A stretch of 64,000 bases of DNA from Allocatelliglobosispora scoriae (GCF_014204945.1 NZ_JACHMN010000001.1:1240001-1304000); one strand, 5' to 3'. Shown: positions 8,488 through 16,986, counted from the stretch's first letter. Program-made: numbers and translations. Notes: generated by a model from the letters alone, not told the origin.

Positions 8488-9233
8488 CCGCCGCCGACAC
8501 GTCCATCGTGGACTCCGTACGCGGGCCGCACTGGCACACGGCCCGCCTGCGCGGGGACGGCCGCCATTTCCTGGACGGGGCGGCCGCCGCCGCCCTGCTG
8601 TCCGCGCTGGACGCCGCCGAGGCCGACCCGCGCTGCCGGGCCTTCGCCGTCACCGCCGACGGCGAATGGTTCTGCAGCGGGCTGCGCCTGCCCGACCGGC
8701 CCGGCACGCCGGACTGGCTCGACTCCGCCGACCCGGTCCCGCTGGCCGTCTTCGCCCGCCTGGCGAGCTCACCGCTGGTCACCGTCGCCGCCGTCCAGGG
8801 CCGCGCGACCGGCGGCGGTGTGGGGCTCGCCGCAGCCTGCGACCTGGTGATCGCCGCACGCACCGCGAGATTCCGGCTGACCGAGGCGATCGTCGGCCTC
8901 ACCCCCAAGGCGATCGGACCGCACCTGGTCCGGCGGCTCGGCGCACACCGCACCTACCTGTTGGCCCTGCTGGCCTGGGACATCGACGCGGTGCAGGCCG
9001 CCGCCCTGGGCCTGGCCGACCTGGTCGCCGACGACCTCGGCACCGCCGTGCGCCGACAGCTCACCGTGCTGCGCCACATCGACCCCCACGCCGTCGCCGA
9101 GCTCAAACGCGACCGCGCCACCGGCACGGGCGAGGAGTCCGCGCAGGCCGCCACGGCGTTGCGGGCCCGGTTCGCCGACCCCGGCGTCATCGACCGCATC
9201 TCCGCCCTCCGCGACGCAGGAGCACTGTCATGA
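8484..9233 (+). CDS. Enoyl-CoA hydratase family protein, ECH1-like dehydratase (PksH type)
   Basis: The 249-residue protein is a crotonase-fold enzyme, with the oxyanion segment VQGRATGGGVGLAAACDL (about 100-118) and a TEAIVGLTPKAIG segment supplying a glutamate. In HCS cassettes the first crotonase dehydrates the HMG-ACP product to a 3-methylglutaconyl thioester. ECH1 rather than ECH2 is assigned from gene order, from the short form and from comparison with the next gene. A purine-rich GGAAGGGG lies just upstream of ATG 8484, which overlaps the HCS stop. It overlaps ECH2 by ATGA at 9230. Confidence 0.88.
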   Translation: MTAADTSIVDSVRGPHWHTARLRGDGRHFLDGAAAAALLSALDAAEADPRCRAFAVTADGEWFCSGLRLPDRPGTPDWLDSADPVPLAVFARLASSPLVTVAAVQGRATGGGVGLAAACDLVIAARTARFRLTEAIVGLTPKAIGPHLVRRLGAHRTYLLALLAWDIDAVQAAALGLADLVADDLGTAVRRQLTVLRHIDPHAVAELKRDRATGTGEESAQAATALRARFADPGVIDRISALRDAGALS

Positions 9234-10009
9234 TCACCTTCGGGCCGGTCCGCCTCACCACCGACGACCACGTCGCGACCATCACCCTCGACGATCCCGA
9301 CCGGCACAACCGCATCGACGACCCGCTCACCGACGGCCTGCGCGACGCCGTCGCCGCCGCGGTGGCGGACCCCGGCGTACGCGTCGTCGTCCTGGCCGGG
9401 TCGCCGCGCGTCTTCTGCTCCGGGCACTCCCGCGACTGGCTGCTCGCCGCCGACGACGACCCCGGCACCAGGCAGGGTCTGGTGCCGGCGGTGGACTTCA
9501 TCCGGGCACCCATCGACTGTCCCCTGCCCGTCGTCGCCGCGATGGAGGGCTCGGCGGCCGGCGGCGGCTTCCTCCTCGGCATGTACGCCGACGCCGCGGT
9601 GCTCTGCGAGAGAGCGGTCTACTCCACCATCTTCATGGCGTACGGCTTCACCCCCGGCATGGGCTCCACGGTGCTGCTGCCGCGCAAGCTCGGCCACGCC
9701 CTCGGCAGCGAGCTGCTCTACACCGGACGCGGCTACACCGGACGGGAACTGCGCTCCCGCGGCGCACCGCTGCGAGTGGTGCCGAAAGCCGAGGTGGTGC
9801 CGACGGCGCTCGCTCTCGCCCACCGCATCGCCCAGGCGCCCCGGCGATCCCTGGAAGCGGTGAAGCACCAGGTCTCCGCCGAGCTGCGGGCCGCCACGTC
9901 GCAGGCCCACCGCGCGGAGACCCAGGCCCAGCTCGAGACGATCGCGCTCCCCTCCGTCCAGGCGCGGGTGCGGGACATGTACCCCGAGACCAGCGGGCCG
10001 TTGTCATGA
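9230..10009 (+). CDS. Enoyl-CoA hydratase family protein, ECH2-like decarboxylase (PksI type)
   Basis: The 259-residue crotonase-fold protein has oxyanion motif AMEGSAAGGGFLLGMYAD (about 104-121) and a distinctive following segment, FMAYGFTPGMGST, with LPRKLG. ECH2 enzymes of beta-branching cassettes decarboxylate 3-methylglutaconyl-ACP to a beta-methyl-alpha,beta-unsaturated (or beta,gamma-unsaturated) chain. With an acetoacetyl substrate the predicted product is 3-methylcrotonyl-ACP. ATGA junctions link it to both neighbours, so the two crotonases should be made in step. Confidence 0.88.
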   Translation: MITFGPVRLTTDDHVATITLDDPDRHNRIDDPLTDGLRDAVAAAVADPGVRVVVLAGSPRVFCSGHSRDWLLAADDDPGTRQGLVPAVDFIRAPIDCPLPVVAAMEGSAAGGGFLLGMYADAAVLCERAVYSTIFMAYGFTPGMGSTVLLPRKLGHALGSELLYTGRGYTGRELRSRGAPLRVVPKAEVVPTALALAHRIAQAPRRSLEAVKHQVSAELRAATSQAHRAETQAQLETIALPSVQARVRDMYPETSGPLS

Positions 10010-10713
10010 GCGGCCGGTCCGTGCTGGTCACGGGCGGCAGCCGGGGCATCGGGCTCGCCCTGGCGCGGCGGTTCGCCGAGCGCGGCGACCGGGTGGCGGT
10101 GACCGCGTGGCGGTCGGCGGCGCCACCGGACCTGCCCACGGTCCGCTGCGACGTGCGCGACCCCGAGCAGGTCGACACCGCGTTCACGCAGGTCGAACAC
10201 GACCAGGGCGCCGTCGAGATCCTCGTCTGCGCCGCCGGGGTCGCCTCCGACGCCGTGCTGCCGCTGCTCACCGACGACCTGTTCACCGCGACCGTCGACA
10301 CGAACCTCGGCGGTGCCTACCGGGCCAGCCGACGGGCCGCGGGCGCCATGGTCAGGTCCCGGTGGGGGCGCATCGTCTTCGTCTCCTCCGTCATCGGCCA
10401 CACCGGCGCCCGAGGACTGAGCCACTACGCGGCGTCCAAGGCGGGGCTGGTCGGGCTGGCCAGATCGATCGCCCTGGAGTACGGCCCCTACGGCATCACC
10501 GCCAACGTCGTCCTGGTCGGCTACGTCGAGACCGAGATGACCGCCGGGCTGACCCCGCAGCGGCGCCGTCAGCTGCTCGACCGGATCGCCCTGGGACGCG
10601 CCGCCCAGCCCGCCGAGATCGTCGGCCCGCTGCTGTGGCTCGCCACCGACGAGGCCGCCTACGTGACCGGCTCGGTCCTCGCCGTCGACGGCGGACTCAG
10701 CATGGGCGCCTGA
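10006..10713 (+). CDS. SDR-family 3-oxoacyl-ACP reductase (FabG-like)
   Basis: The 235-residue short-chain dehydrogenase has the nucleotide motif TGGSRGIG (10-17), the catalytic YAASK (about 143-147) preceded by SS in VFVSSVIG, and a C-terminal TGSVLAVDGG. It most resembles FabG-type 3-oxoacyl-ACP reductases. In this operon it would reduce a beta-keto thioester, either before branching on chains that escape HCS or after a further round of condensation. It shares an ATGA junction with ECH2. The following gene is 26 nt downstream with its own strong ribosome-binding site. Confidence 0.9.
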   Translation: MSGRSVLVTGGSRGIGLALARRFAERGDRVAVTAWRSAAPPDLPTVRCDVRDPEQVDTAFTQVEHDQGAVEILVCAAGVASDAVLPLLTDDLFTATVDTNLGGAYRASRRAAGAMVRSRWGRIVFVSSVIGHTGARGLSHYAASKAGLVGLARSIALEYGPYGITANVVLVGYVETEMTAGLTPQRRRQLLDRIALGRAAQPAEIVGPLLWLATDEAAYVTGSVLAVDGGLSMGA

Positions 10714-10739
10714 CCGCGCCCCTTTCCCAGGAGGTCACC

Positions 10740-11708
10740 ATGCTCGCCGTCTACGCCACCACAGCCTGCCCGCAGGCCCCGCTCGACGCGCTGGGCTTCG
10801 GCGAACAGCCCGAGCCGGTCGTCCCCGACGCGGAGTGGGCCGTCGTGACGGTGCGCAGCGCCGCTCTCAACCACCATGACCTGTGGACGCTGCGCGGCTC
10901 AGGCCTGATGGGCGGCGCCTACCCGCGCATCCTGGGCTGCGAGGCCGCCGGAGTCGACGACACCGGCCGACCGGTGATCCTCGCCAGCGTGCACACCGAT
11001 CCGCAGTGGCGCCACGACCCCGTTCGCGACCCGCGACGGGCGATGATCGGCGAGACCCTGCCCGGCACCTTCGCCGAGCGGGTCGCGGTCCCCCGCCACC
11101 TGCTCGTCGACCGGCCCGGCGGATTCACCGACGCCGAGGCCGCCTGCGTGGCGGGGACGTTCCTGACCGCTTACCGGATGCTGTTCACCAAGTCCCGGCT
11201 GCGGCCCGGCGACACCGTACTCATCCAGGGAGCCACCGGCGGCGTCTCCAGCGCGCTGATCCGCCTCGCCGCCGCCGGCGGCTTCCAGGTGTGGGTCACC
11301 GGGCGCACCGCGGCCAAGCGCGACCACGCACTGGCGCTCGGCGCGCACCGCGGCTTCCCGCCCGGCAGTGTCCCGGCCAACGCGGTCGACGCGGTCATGG
11401 AGAGCGTCGGCGAGGCGACCTGGGCACAGTCGCTGCGCGCGGCCCGCCCCGGCGGCACCATCGTCGTCACCGGCGCCACCACCGGCGCCAACCCGCCCGC
11501 CTACCTGGGCCGGATCTTCGACCGCGAGCTGACCGTCACCGGCTCCAGCGGCGGCACCGTCGACGAGCTCCACCGCCTGATCGCCTTCATGCAGTCGCGC
11601 GCCATCCGCCCTGACATCGACGTCGAACTGCCCTTCGCGCAGGCACGGGAGGGGATGCGCCGCATGGCCGACGGCGAAGCCCGCGGCAAGGTCGTCTTCA
11701 GCTGGTAG
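10740..11708 (+). CDS. Zinc-independent MDR enoyl reductase / quinone oxidoreductase-like protein
   Basis: The 322-residue medium-chain reductase has an N-terminal GroES-like fold (SAALNHHDLWTLRG, ILGCEAAG) and a Rossmann domain (QGATGGVSSALIRLA). Structural and catalytic zinc ligands are absent, which fits the quinone reductase/enoyl reductase branch. It could reduce the double bond left by ECH1/ECH2, giving a saturated branched acyl chain such as isovaleryl-ACP; this is inference from position. AGGAGG at 10729-10734 supports ATG 10740. Last gene of the plus-strand operon; its end overlaps the convergent gene at 11698 by 11 nt. Confidence 0.88.
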   Translation: MLAVYATTACPQAPLDALGFGEQPEPVVPDAEWAVVTVRSAALNHHDLWTLRGSGLMGGAYPRILGCEAAGVDDTGRPVILASVHTDPQWRHDPVRDPRRAMIGETLPGTFAERVAVPRHLLVDRPGGFTDAEAACVAGTFLTAYRMLFTKSRLRPGDTVLIQGATGGVSSALIRLAAAGGFQVWVTGRTAAKRDHALALGAHRGFPPGSVPANAVDAVMESVGEATWAQSLRAARPGGTIVVTGATTGANPPAYLGRIFDRELTVTGSSGGTVDELHRLIAFMQSRAIRPDIDVELPFAQAREGMRRMADGEARGKVVFSW

Positions 11709-12090
11709 GCGGTACCCGCAGCACCTCGGCGGCGACCAGCGTGGCCGTGATCGCCCGGGGGAACCCGGCATAGCCGGCCACGTGGATGAAGACGGCGAGG
11801 ATGTCCTCGTCGCTGATCCCGAGGTGGCGGGCCGCCCCGACGTGGGTGGCGAGCATCCGGTCGGCACCGCCCTGCGCGGCGATCACCGCCAACGTGATCA
11901 GCTCCTTCTCCCGGACCGACAGCCCGGGACGGTCGATCAGGTCGGCGCAGACGAAGCCGAGCAGCAGATCGGCCAGGTCGGGGCTGGCGCCGCCGAGCGC
12001 GTCGAGGAAGCCCTGCACCACCCGCGGTTCCTCCATCGACTGCAGCACCCGCAGGCCCCGCTCCCGACGTTCATCCACCTGATCGGTCAT
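11698..12090 (-). CDS. Carboxymuconolactone decarboxylase family protein
   Basis: The 130-residue protein matches the CMD fold, with ELITLAVIAAQGG and the C-terminal THVGAARHLGIS...HVAGYAGFPRAI. No CxxC is present, so it is not an AhpD-type peroxidase; it is closer to gamma-carboxymuconolactone decarboxylase. Such small proteins also occur as cyclase- or isomerase-like tailoring enzymes in biosynthetic clusters. The start at ATG 12090 is chosen because the family similarity begins just after it; the longer open frame reads into the MaoC gene. It is the last of three minus-strand genes (SARP, MaoC-like, this), overlapping the MaoC-like gene by 4 nt and converging on the reductase operon. Confidence 0.85.
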   Translation of the reverse strand: MTDQVDERRERGLRVLQSMEEPRVVQGFLDALGGASPDLADLLLGFVCADLIDRPGLSVREKELITLAVIAAQGGADRMLATHVGAARHLGISDEDILAVFIHVAGYAGFPRAITATLVAAEVLRVPPTS

Positions 12091-12509
12091 CGCGCACGTC
12101 CTCTGCTCTGGTCGTCGGATGTGGGGTAGGGGGACAGGCCTCGGCCGGTGGCGACCAACACGCGGCGGCGGTGCTCGTTGACGACCTCGCCGCGTAGCTC
12201 GACCTCCCAGCCCAGGTCGCCGACCGGGGTCACCCGCTGCACCCGCATCCGCCCGGTGAGCAGCTCTCCGGTGAAGCACGGGCGCAGGAACGACGCGGTC
12301 AGCTCCCGGCCGATGTAGTCGAACCGGGCCGACAGCTGCGAGATGAAGCCCAGCATCAGCAGGCCGTGCACCACCAGCGGGCGGTCGCCCACCGGTCGGT
12401 GATGCGCTGCATGGTCGCCGACGAGCTCGGCGAACGCGTCCACCTCGGCCACGCTGACGCGCCGCTGCCAGGTCAGCTCATCACCCTCTCGCACGGGCTC
12501 GGAAGCCAC
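12087..12509 (-). CDS. MaoC-like hotdog dehydratase/hydratase
   Basis: The roughly 140-residue protein resembles the MaoC/(R)-specific enoyl hydratase family. It has GDHAAHHRPVGDRPLVVHGLL, which carries the acidic and histidine positions and the conserved HG, then GELLTGRMRVQRVTP. Such enzymes hydrate or dehydrate acyl-thioesters, so it could supply a dehydratase step for chains on the didomain ACP. GTG 12509 is preferred because GGGGGTG lies about 4 nt upstream; GTG 12494 is an alternative. The start lies inside the 3' end of the SARP gene (37-nt overlap), implying coupling. Confidence 0.75.
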   Translation of the reverse strand: MASEPVREGDELTWQRRVSVAEVDAFAELVGDHAAHHRPVGDRPLVVHGLLMLGFISQLSARFDYIGRELTASFLRPCFTGELLTGRMRVQRVTPVGDLGWEVELRGEVVNEHRRRVLVATGRGLSPYPTSDDQSRGRAR

Positions 12510-13312
12510 GGATTCACCCCCATCGTCACCGGATCGTCGAGATAGGACTCGTGCCGAAGGATGTCGGCCATCGTCGCGGCCAGTCGTGGTGTCGGCTCGG
12601 CGCCGAGCTCCTCCACCAGCCGCGCGCGGGCGTCGCGGTAGACGGTGATCGCATCCCCCTGCCGACCGGCGCGGTAGAGGGCGACCATCAGCATCCGCAC
12701 GAACTCCTCGTGCAGCGGGAACGCCGCCACCGACGACTGCAGGTCGACCAGCGAATCGCGGCCGCACACCATCGCCGTCACGGCATGCAGACTCAACGCC
12801 CGCAGCCGCAACTCGGTGAGGCGAGCCCGTGCGTCCCGGCCCATCACGCCCAGGTCGAGCCCCTCGAAGGGCTCGCCACGCCACATCGCCGTCGCCCGTG
12901 CCGCAGCCGCGCTCGCCTGGGCCGGGTCGGTTTCGCACAGCCGGTCGGCGACCCGCAGCTCACCGAGGAAGCACTCGATGTCCAGGTGCTGCGGGGCCAT
13001 GCGCAACGCGTACCCGCCGGGGCCTGTCTCGATCCTGGCCGGTGCCTCCCAGGCGCGCAGCCGGCGCCGCAGCCGCGCGACCTGTACATGCAGTGCGTTC
13101 TCCGCCGTCCGCGGCGGATCGGCACCCCACAGCTCGTCCACGAGCTGCCTGCGCGAGATGGGCCGGTTGGCGGCGACGAGGAAGACCGCCAGCAGGCGCC
13201 CCGCCGCCGACGATCGGATGAGGACGGAGTCCAGCCGACCGGCGCGGACAACCACGGGCCCGAGACAGGAGAAGGTCGGCAGGGTGGGCGAAACGGCGTC
13301 GGTGATCGTCAT
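12473..13312 (-). CDS. SARP-family transcriptional activator (AfsR/DnrI/RedD type)
   Basis: The 279-residue protein has an OmpR-like winged helix (about 15-95; SRRQLVDELWGADPPRTAENALHVQ is split by the recognition region) and a bacterial transcriptional activation domain (about 100-260) ending in LVEELGAEPTPRLA. SARPs are pathway-specific activators of actinomycete secondary metabolism and bind direct repeats. Its position beside the polyketide operon, together with the GTCAG repeats before the ketosynthase gene, suggests it activates that operon. ATG 13312 is chosen; the frame extends to a TTG at 13366 with no better signal. It heads a three-gene minus-strand unit. The 236 bp between it and the EF-hand gene hold the promoters of both and nothing else I recognise. 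Confidence 0.92.
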   Translation of the reverse strand: MTITDAVSPTLPTFSCLGPVVVRAGRLDSVLIRSSAAGRLLAVFLVAANRPISRRQLVDELWGADPPRTAENALHVQVARLRRRLRAWEAPARIETGPGGYALRMAPQHLDIECFLGELRVADRLCETDPAQASAAAARATAMWRGEPFEGLDLGVMGRDARARLTELRLRALSLHAVTAMVCGRDSLVDLQSSVAAFPLHEEFVRMLMVALYRAGRQGDAITVYRDARARLVEELGAEPTPRLAATMADILRHESYLDDPVTMGVNPWLPSPCERVMS

Positions 13313-13548
13313 CCCATGACCGTAGGAGCCGAGAATTCGTGCGGCACAACATACATTGGCCCCCAAGAATGGGGGGCGCGGCCCAATCCTGCTGGGATCT
13401 CGCCCGGCGCGGGGAGGCCGACGGCATGGCGGCTCCCCAGGACGGGCGACGGCCGCGATCGGTGTTCCGCGTGGCGGAATGCGGAGCTGCCGTCCGGGAA
13501 GCGCGGCGACATCCTGGCAGAACGATGGCCGAATGAGGGAGGACTGCC

Positions 13549-14094
13549 ATGACAGCGAGCGACAACCGCCTCCGGACCCGCTTCTCGATGATGGACGGCG
13601 ACGGCGACGGCGTTCTGAGCGGCGACGATTTCACCGGGCTCGCCACGCAGATCGTCCGGACCCTGGGTGTCGCGCCGGCCTCGCCCAAGGCGCTTGCGCT
13701 GACCAGGGCGGCGGTCATCTGGTGGGACGGCCTGCGCACAGCGGCGGACGCCGACAACGACGGCGTGGTGTCCCTGGCCGAGTACGCCCGAGTCGTCCAC
13801 ACGCGGGCGTGGTTCGACGCCCATGTGCGCCCGTGGGCCGACGCGCTCGTGGACCTGTGCGACCTCGACGATGACGGCAGGCTCGTCCGGTCGGAGCTCA
13901 CGGCGATGCTGCTGGGCACCGGATGGCCGATCGCCAGCGTGGTGGCCGCGTTGGACGGGCTGTTCGGCCAGGCCGACAGCATCCCCCGCGAGGCGTGGAC
14001 GGAGTTCGTGGCCGAGTTCTACACCACCGACGACCCGCACACCCGGACCAACGCCATGCTGACGGGCGCCGAGACCGGCGGAGAGCACCGGTAG
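13549..14094 (+). CDS. EF-hand calcium-binding protein (calerythrin-like)
   Basis: The 181-residue acidic protein has three clear EF-hand loops: DGDGDGVLSGDDF (about 17-29), DADNDGVVSLAEY (about 68-80) and DLDDDGRLVRSEL (about 106-118), with a degenerate fourth near 140 (LFGQADSIPREAW). This layout is like actinomycete calerythrin-type cytosolic calcium buffers. No signal peptide is seen. GGGAGG lies 5-6 nt before ATG 13549. It is followed by a strong terminator hairpin at 14126. Confidence 0.9.
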   Translation: MTASDNRLRTRFSMMDGDGDGVLSGDDFTGLATQIVRTLGVAPASPKALALTRAAVIWWDGLRTAADADNDGVVSLAEYARVVHTRAWFDAHVRPWADALVDLCDLDDDGRLVRSELTAMLLGTGWPIASVVAALDGLFGQADSIPREAWTEFVAEFYTTDDPHTRTNAMLTGAETGGEHR

Positions 14095-14125
14095 CCGCTG
14101 CCCGAGAGGCTGCGGGATCCGAGCC

Positions 14126-14157
14126 GACGGGCTCCGTCGACACCGACGGAGCCCGTC
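14126..14157. terminator. 14-bp perfect hairpin between convergent genes
   Basis: The arms 14126-14139 and 14144-14157 are perfectly complementary with a 4-nt loop. It lies between the EF-hand gene and the convergent secreted-protein gene, so it can serve both directions. No U-tract follows, as is usual at this GC content. Confidence 0.75.
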
Positions 14158-14176
14158 CCATGGCCGGCTCACCGCC

Positions 14177-14688
14177 CTACCGCGTCAGCAGCAGGGTGGT
14201 CGGGCCCTGAGCCGTCGTCACCCCCGTCCCGAGGCACGCCAGCGGCTGCACCTGGAAGAGCGTGAAGGTCGCCGTGTAGCTCGCCCCGACGAACGTGCCC
14301 GACACCACCGATCCCCGCGCGACCACGACGGTCTCGCCCAGCGGCCGCAGCGCCACCGTGTTGGTGAAGGCGATCGTGGTCTGATCCGACGTGTTCCAGG
14401 TGATCGTGAACTGGCCCGCGTGTCCGCCCGAGAAGCAGCCGAGCTCCCCGTACCGGAGGCGGTGTAGCTGCCCGACGTGATGCCCGAGCTGTTCGGCAGG
14501 CATGCCGACAGCGTGCCGGTGGCGGTGATGTGCGTCGGCTTCGCGGTCAGCGTCAGACCGGGGTCGAACGCAGCGCTGTTCATCCCGAGGCAGCTCAGCT
14601 GCACCGTGGCCGCCTGGGCCGGTGCTGCGGTGAGGCCGAGCGACGCGACCACGACGGCGGTCATCGCCGCCAGGGTCCTCTTCATCAT
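14177..14688 (-). pseudogene. Small secreted protein with an internal frameshift
   Basis: A normal start (GAGGAG, then ATGATG at 14688) opens a signal peptide (MMKRTLAAMTAVVVASLGL, ending AQAA) and a mature part with CLGMNSAAFDPGL and LSACLPNSSG. Near 14450 the sensible frame changes: TSGSYTASG is followed in another frame by GELGCFSGGHAGQFTITWNT and continues to a stop at 14177. One missing base in the GGTACGGGG stretch would join them into about 170 residues. The joined product resembles the intact secreted protein at 44833 in size, cysteine spacing and the PWNT/TWNT motif. It is either a recent frameshift or a sequencing error. Function unknown. Confidence 0.7.
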
Positions 14689-14728
14689 TGTTGGCTCCTC
14701 TCCACGTGGCCGACGGACGCTCTCAGCA

Positions 14729-15340
14729 GGAGACGATGTCGGTGGGGTCGACCGTGCAGACGTCGTTGCCGTTTCCACCGGTGGCCCGGTCGCCCCCGGC
14801 CCGTCCTTGACGTTGATGGTGTCGGTGCCGTCACCGCCGTTGGCGGTGTCGGTGCCCTGCAGATCGGTGTACGAGTCGTCGCCGTTGCCGAGGTTGGCGG
14901 TGTCGTTGCCCGCGCCGCCGACGACGGTGTCGTTGCCGTTACCGGCGGTGATGGTGTCGTTGCCGCCGAGCCCGCAGATCACGTCGTTGCCCGTGGTGCC
15001 GGCGATGATGTCGCTGCCGGCGGTGCCGACGGCGGTGCAGCCCAGGGCATTGTCGACGGTGGTGGTGGCCGTGGCGGTGTTGTCGGCCGGGTCGGCCTCA
15101 CCGAGTTGGTGACCTGACCGGCCGCGATGTCGATCCGGAACAGCTTGTTCTCGTAGTCGTCGATCACGTAGGCGCTGCCGCCATCGGGGCTGATCTTGAT
15201 CTGGACGGGCTCCTCCGGAGCCGGCAGGGTGTCGATCACGGTGTTACTAGCGGTGTCGACGACGCTGACGGGCGCAGCTCCGCGCAGGACGTAGAGCCGG
15301 GCGCCCGCCGACGCGGTCGGACGCCACGGCGCCCCACTGA
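14729..15340 (-). pseudogene. Decayed secreted beta-propeller / RTX-repeat protein remnant
   Basis: Reading 5' to 3' on the minus strand: a YVTN-type propeller repeat (LYVLRGAAPVSVVDTASNT, then VIDTLPAPEEPVQIKISPDG), a shift near 15100 into TTTVDNALGCTAVGTAGSD, hemolysin-type calcium-binding repeats (GLGGNDTITAGNGNDTVVGG), then a second shift near 14770 into GNDVCTVDPTDIVSC and stop. The 5' end has a stop at about 15359 and no start codon, signal peptide or earlier propeller blades, so the gene is also truncated. Two shifts plus truncation argue for a real pseudogene, although both shifts lie in repetitive GC-rich sequence where assembly errors are common. Confidence 0.65.
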
Positions 15341-15660
15341 CGGGGCCGACGCACCACTCTCAACTTTCTCGGTTAATCGATTGCGCAGTAGTCGAGACCG
15401 CCCCCAGGGGATCCGAGCGTCGACCAGCCGCCACCGGGCGGGACCAGCTCGGCACAGTCGGCGATCTTTCGTCGAAAACTGCTGGTGGGGTGGGCTTTCA
15501 GCGTCGACGGCTCCGGCCGATGACGCGACCACCGTTGACACGCATGTAACCCGGTCGTAAAGTCTGCTCACTTACTCGGTTCAGTACGTTCAGTTGCATT
15601 GATGAGCAGAGACGCCGGGCCGCAGCTCGCCGCCACGAGCGTCTGAAGGAGATGGATTTC
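15341..15660. other. Intergenic region upstream of the mannoside transporter operon
   Basis: No coding sequence is evident in these 320 bases. They hold the 16-nt motif at 15569 and a related sequence at about 15361 (CTTTCTCGGTTAA). The region is less GC-rich than its surroundings, and promoter elements for the transporter genes should lie here. Confidence 0.6.
15569..15584 (+). promoter_or_regulatory. Shared 16-nt motif, copy 1 (candidate operator of the mannan locus)
   Basis: CACTTACTCGGTTCAG occurs here, 77-92 nt before the binding-protein start, and again at 18953 before the GH2 gene. It has an imperfect dyad centred on CG, like LacI-family operators. It is followed by a second GTTCAG at 15589, giving a direct repeat. 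No cognate regulator is encoded in the window. Confidence 0.55.
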
Positions 15661-16986
15661 GTGAACATGAAACGACGTGCGCTCGCCGGAGTGCTGCTGT
15701 CGGCGGCACTGGTGGTGGCGGGCTGCTCCGGCAGCGGCGACGCCGCCACGGATGACAGCGGTGCGCTGTCGCCGACGGATCCGGCCGCGGTCTCCGGGGA
15801 CATCACCGTCCTCACCAACCGCACCGACCTGGTCACCGACGGCACCATGCAGAAGTACGCCGACCTCTTCAACAAGGACTACCCGAACGTCAAGGTCAAG
15901 TTCGAGGGCATCACCGACTACGAGGGTGAAGTCAAGATCCGGATGAACACCGACAAGTACGGTGACGTGCTGCTGATTCCCAACTCGGTGGTCACCGCGG
16001 ACTACCCGAAGTTCTTCGCCTCCCTCGGCGGCGCGACCGACCTGGCCGGCAAGTACACCGCCGCCGGCATCGGCAAGGGCAAGGTCGGCGACAAGATCTA
16101 CGGCCTGGCCGGGTTCTCCTTCATCAACGGCTTCGTCTACAACAAGGACGTCTGGGCCGCTGCGGGCGTGACCGCGTGGCCCAAGACGCCGGCGGAGTTC
16201 CTCGACGCGCTGCAGGCGGTCAAGACCAAGACCGGCGCGACGCCGTACTACACCAACTACAAGGACGGCTGGCCGCTGAGCTCCTGGTCGTCGGTGATCG
16301 GGTCGGCGACCTGTGACGCGGCGGCCAACGACAAGCTGCCGACCGCCAACCCGTGGGCGGCGGGCAGCGACCTCAACACCGGCGACAAGCTGCTCTACGA
16401 CATCGTCAAGAACAAGCTGTCGGAGAGCGACCCGACGACGACGAACTGGGAAGACTCCAAGGGCCTGCTCGCCACCGGCAAGATCGCCACGATGTGGCTC
16501 GGCTCGTGGTCGCTCGCGCAGATGCAGGACGCGGCGAAGAAGGCCGGCAAGAACCCCGACAGCATCGGCTACATGCCGTTCCCGGCGCAGGTCGGCGGCA
16601 AGTTCTGCTCCGTGGTCGCCCCGGACTACCAGTCCGCGGTCAACATCCACTCGCCCCACAAGGCCGCCGCACGGGCCTGGATCGACTGGATCCTGGAGAA
16701 GTCCGACACCGCCGCGGTCAACCAGGCGATCTCGGCGATCAAGGGAGCGCCGCTTCCCGGCGCTCTCAAGCCGTTCACCGAGGCCGGCGTGACCTTCATC
16801 GACCTGTCCCAGGCGGACTCGGCCAAGGTCAGCAAGATCGACAACCAATCGGAGGTGGGCATCAGCAAGCCCGAGTACCGCCAGCACATCATCGACGTCG
16901 CTCGCGGCGCGGGGAAGGGCAGCCTCGACGACATCTTCGCCGACCTGGCGAAGAAGTGGGCCGACGCCGCCGCGATGGCGGGCTGA
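15661..16986 (+). CDS. ABC transporter sugar-binding lipoprotein
   Basis: The 441-residue extracytoplasmic solute-binding protein (family 1 type) has a lipoprotein signal with lipobox VVAGCSGSG, giving Cys22 as the mature N-terminus. A typical sugar-binding fold follows, with TVLTNRTDL, YGLAGFSFINGFVYNKD and a C-terminal LAKKWADAA helix. GTG 15661 is preferred because AAGGAG lies 9 nt upstream; ATG 15652 sits too close to that site. It heads the transporter operon. Given the downstream mannanases and mannosidases, manno-oligosaccharides are the likely ligand. A GC-rich hairpin separates it from the permease genes, which would favour high expression of the binding protein. Confidence 0.9.
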   Translation: MNMKRRALAGVLLSAALVVAGCSGSGDAATDDSGALSPTDPAAVSGDITVLTNRTDLVTDGTMQKYADLFNKDYPNVKVKFEGITDYEGEVKIRMNTDKYGDVLLIPNSVVTADYPKFFASLGGATDLAGKYTAAGIGKGKVGDKIYGLAGFSFINGFVYNKDVWAAAGVTAWPKTPAEFLDALQAVKTKTGATPYYTNYKDGWPLSSWSSVIGSATCDAAANDKLPTANPWAAGSDLNTGDKLLYDIVKNKLSESDPTTTNWEDSKGLLATGKIATMWLGSWSLAQMQDAAKKAGKNPDSIGYMPFPAQVGGKFCSVVAPDYQSAVNIHSPHKAAARAWIDWILEKSDTAAVNQAISAIKGAPLPGALKPFTEAGVTFIDLSQADSAKVSKIDNQSEVGISKPEYRQHIIDVARGAGKGSLDDIFADLAKKWADAAAMAG

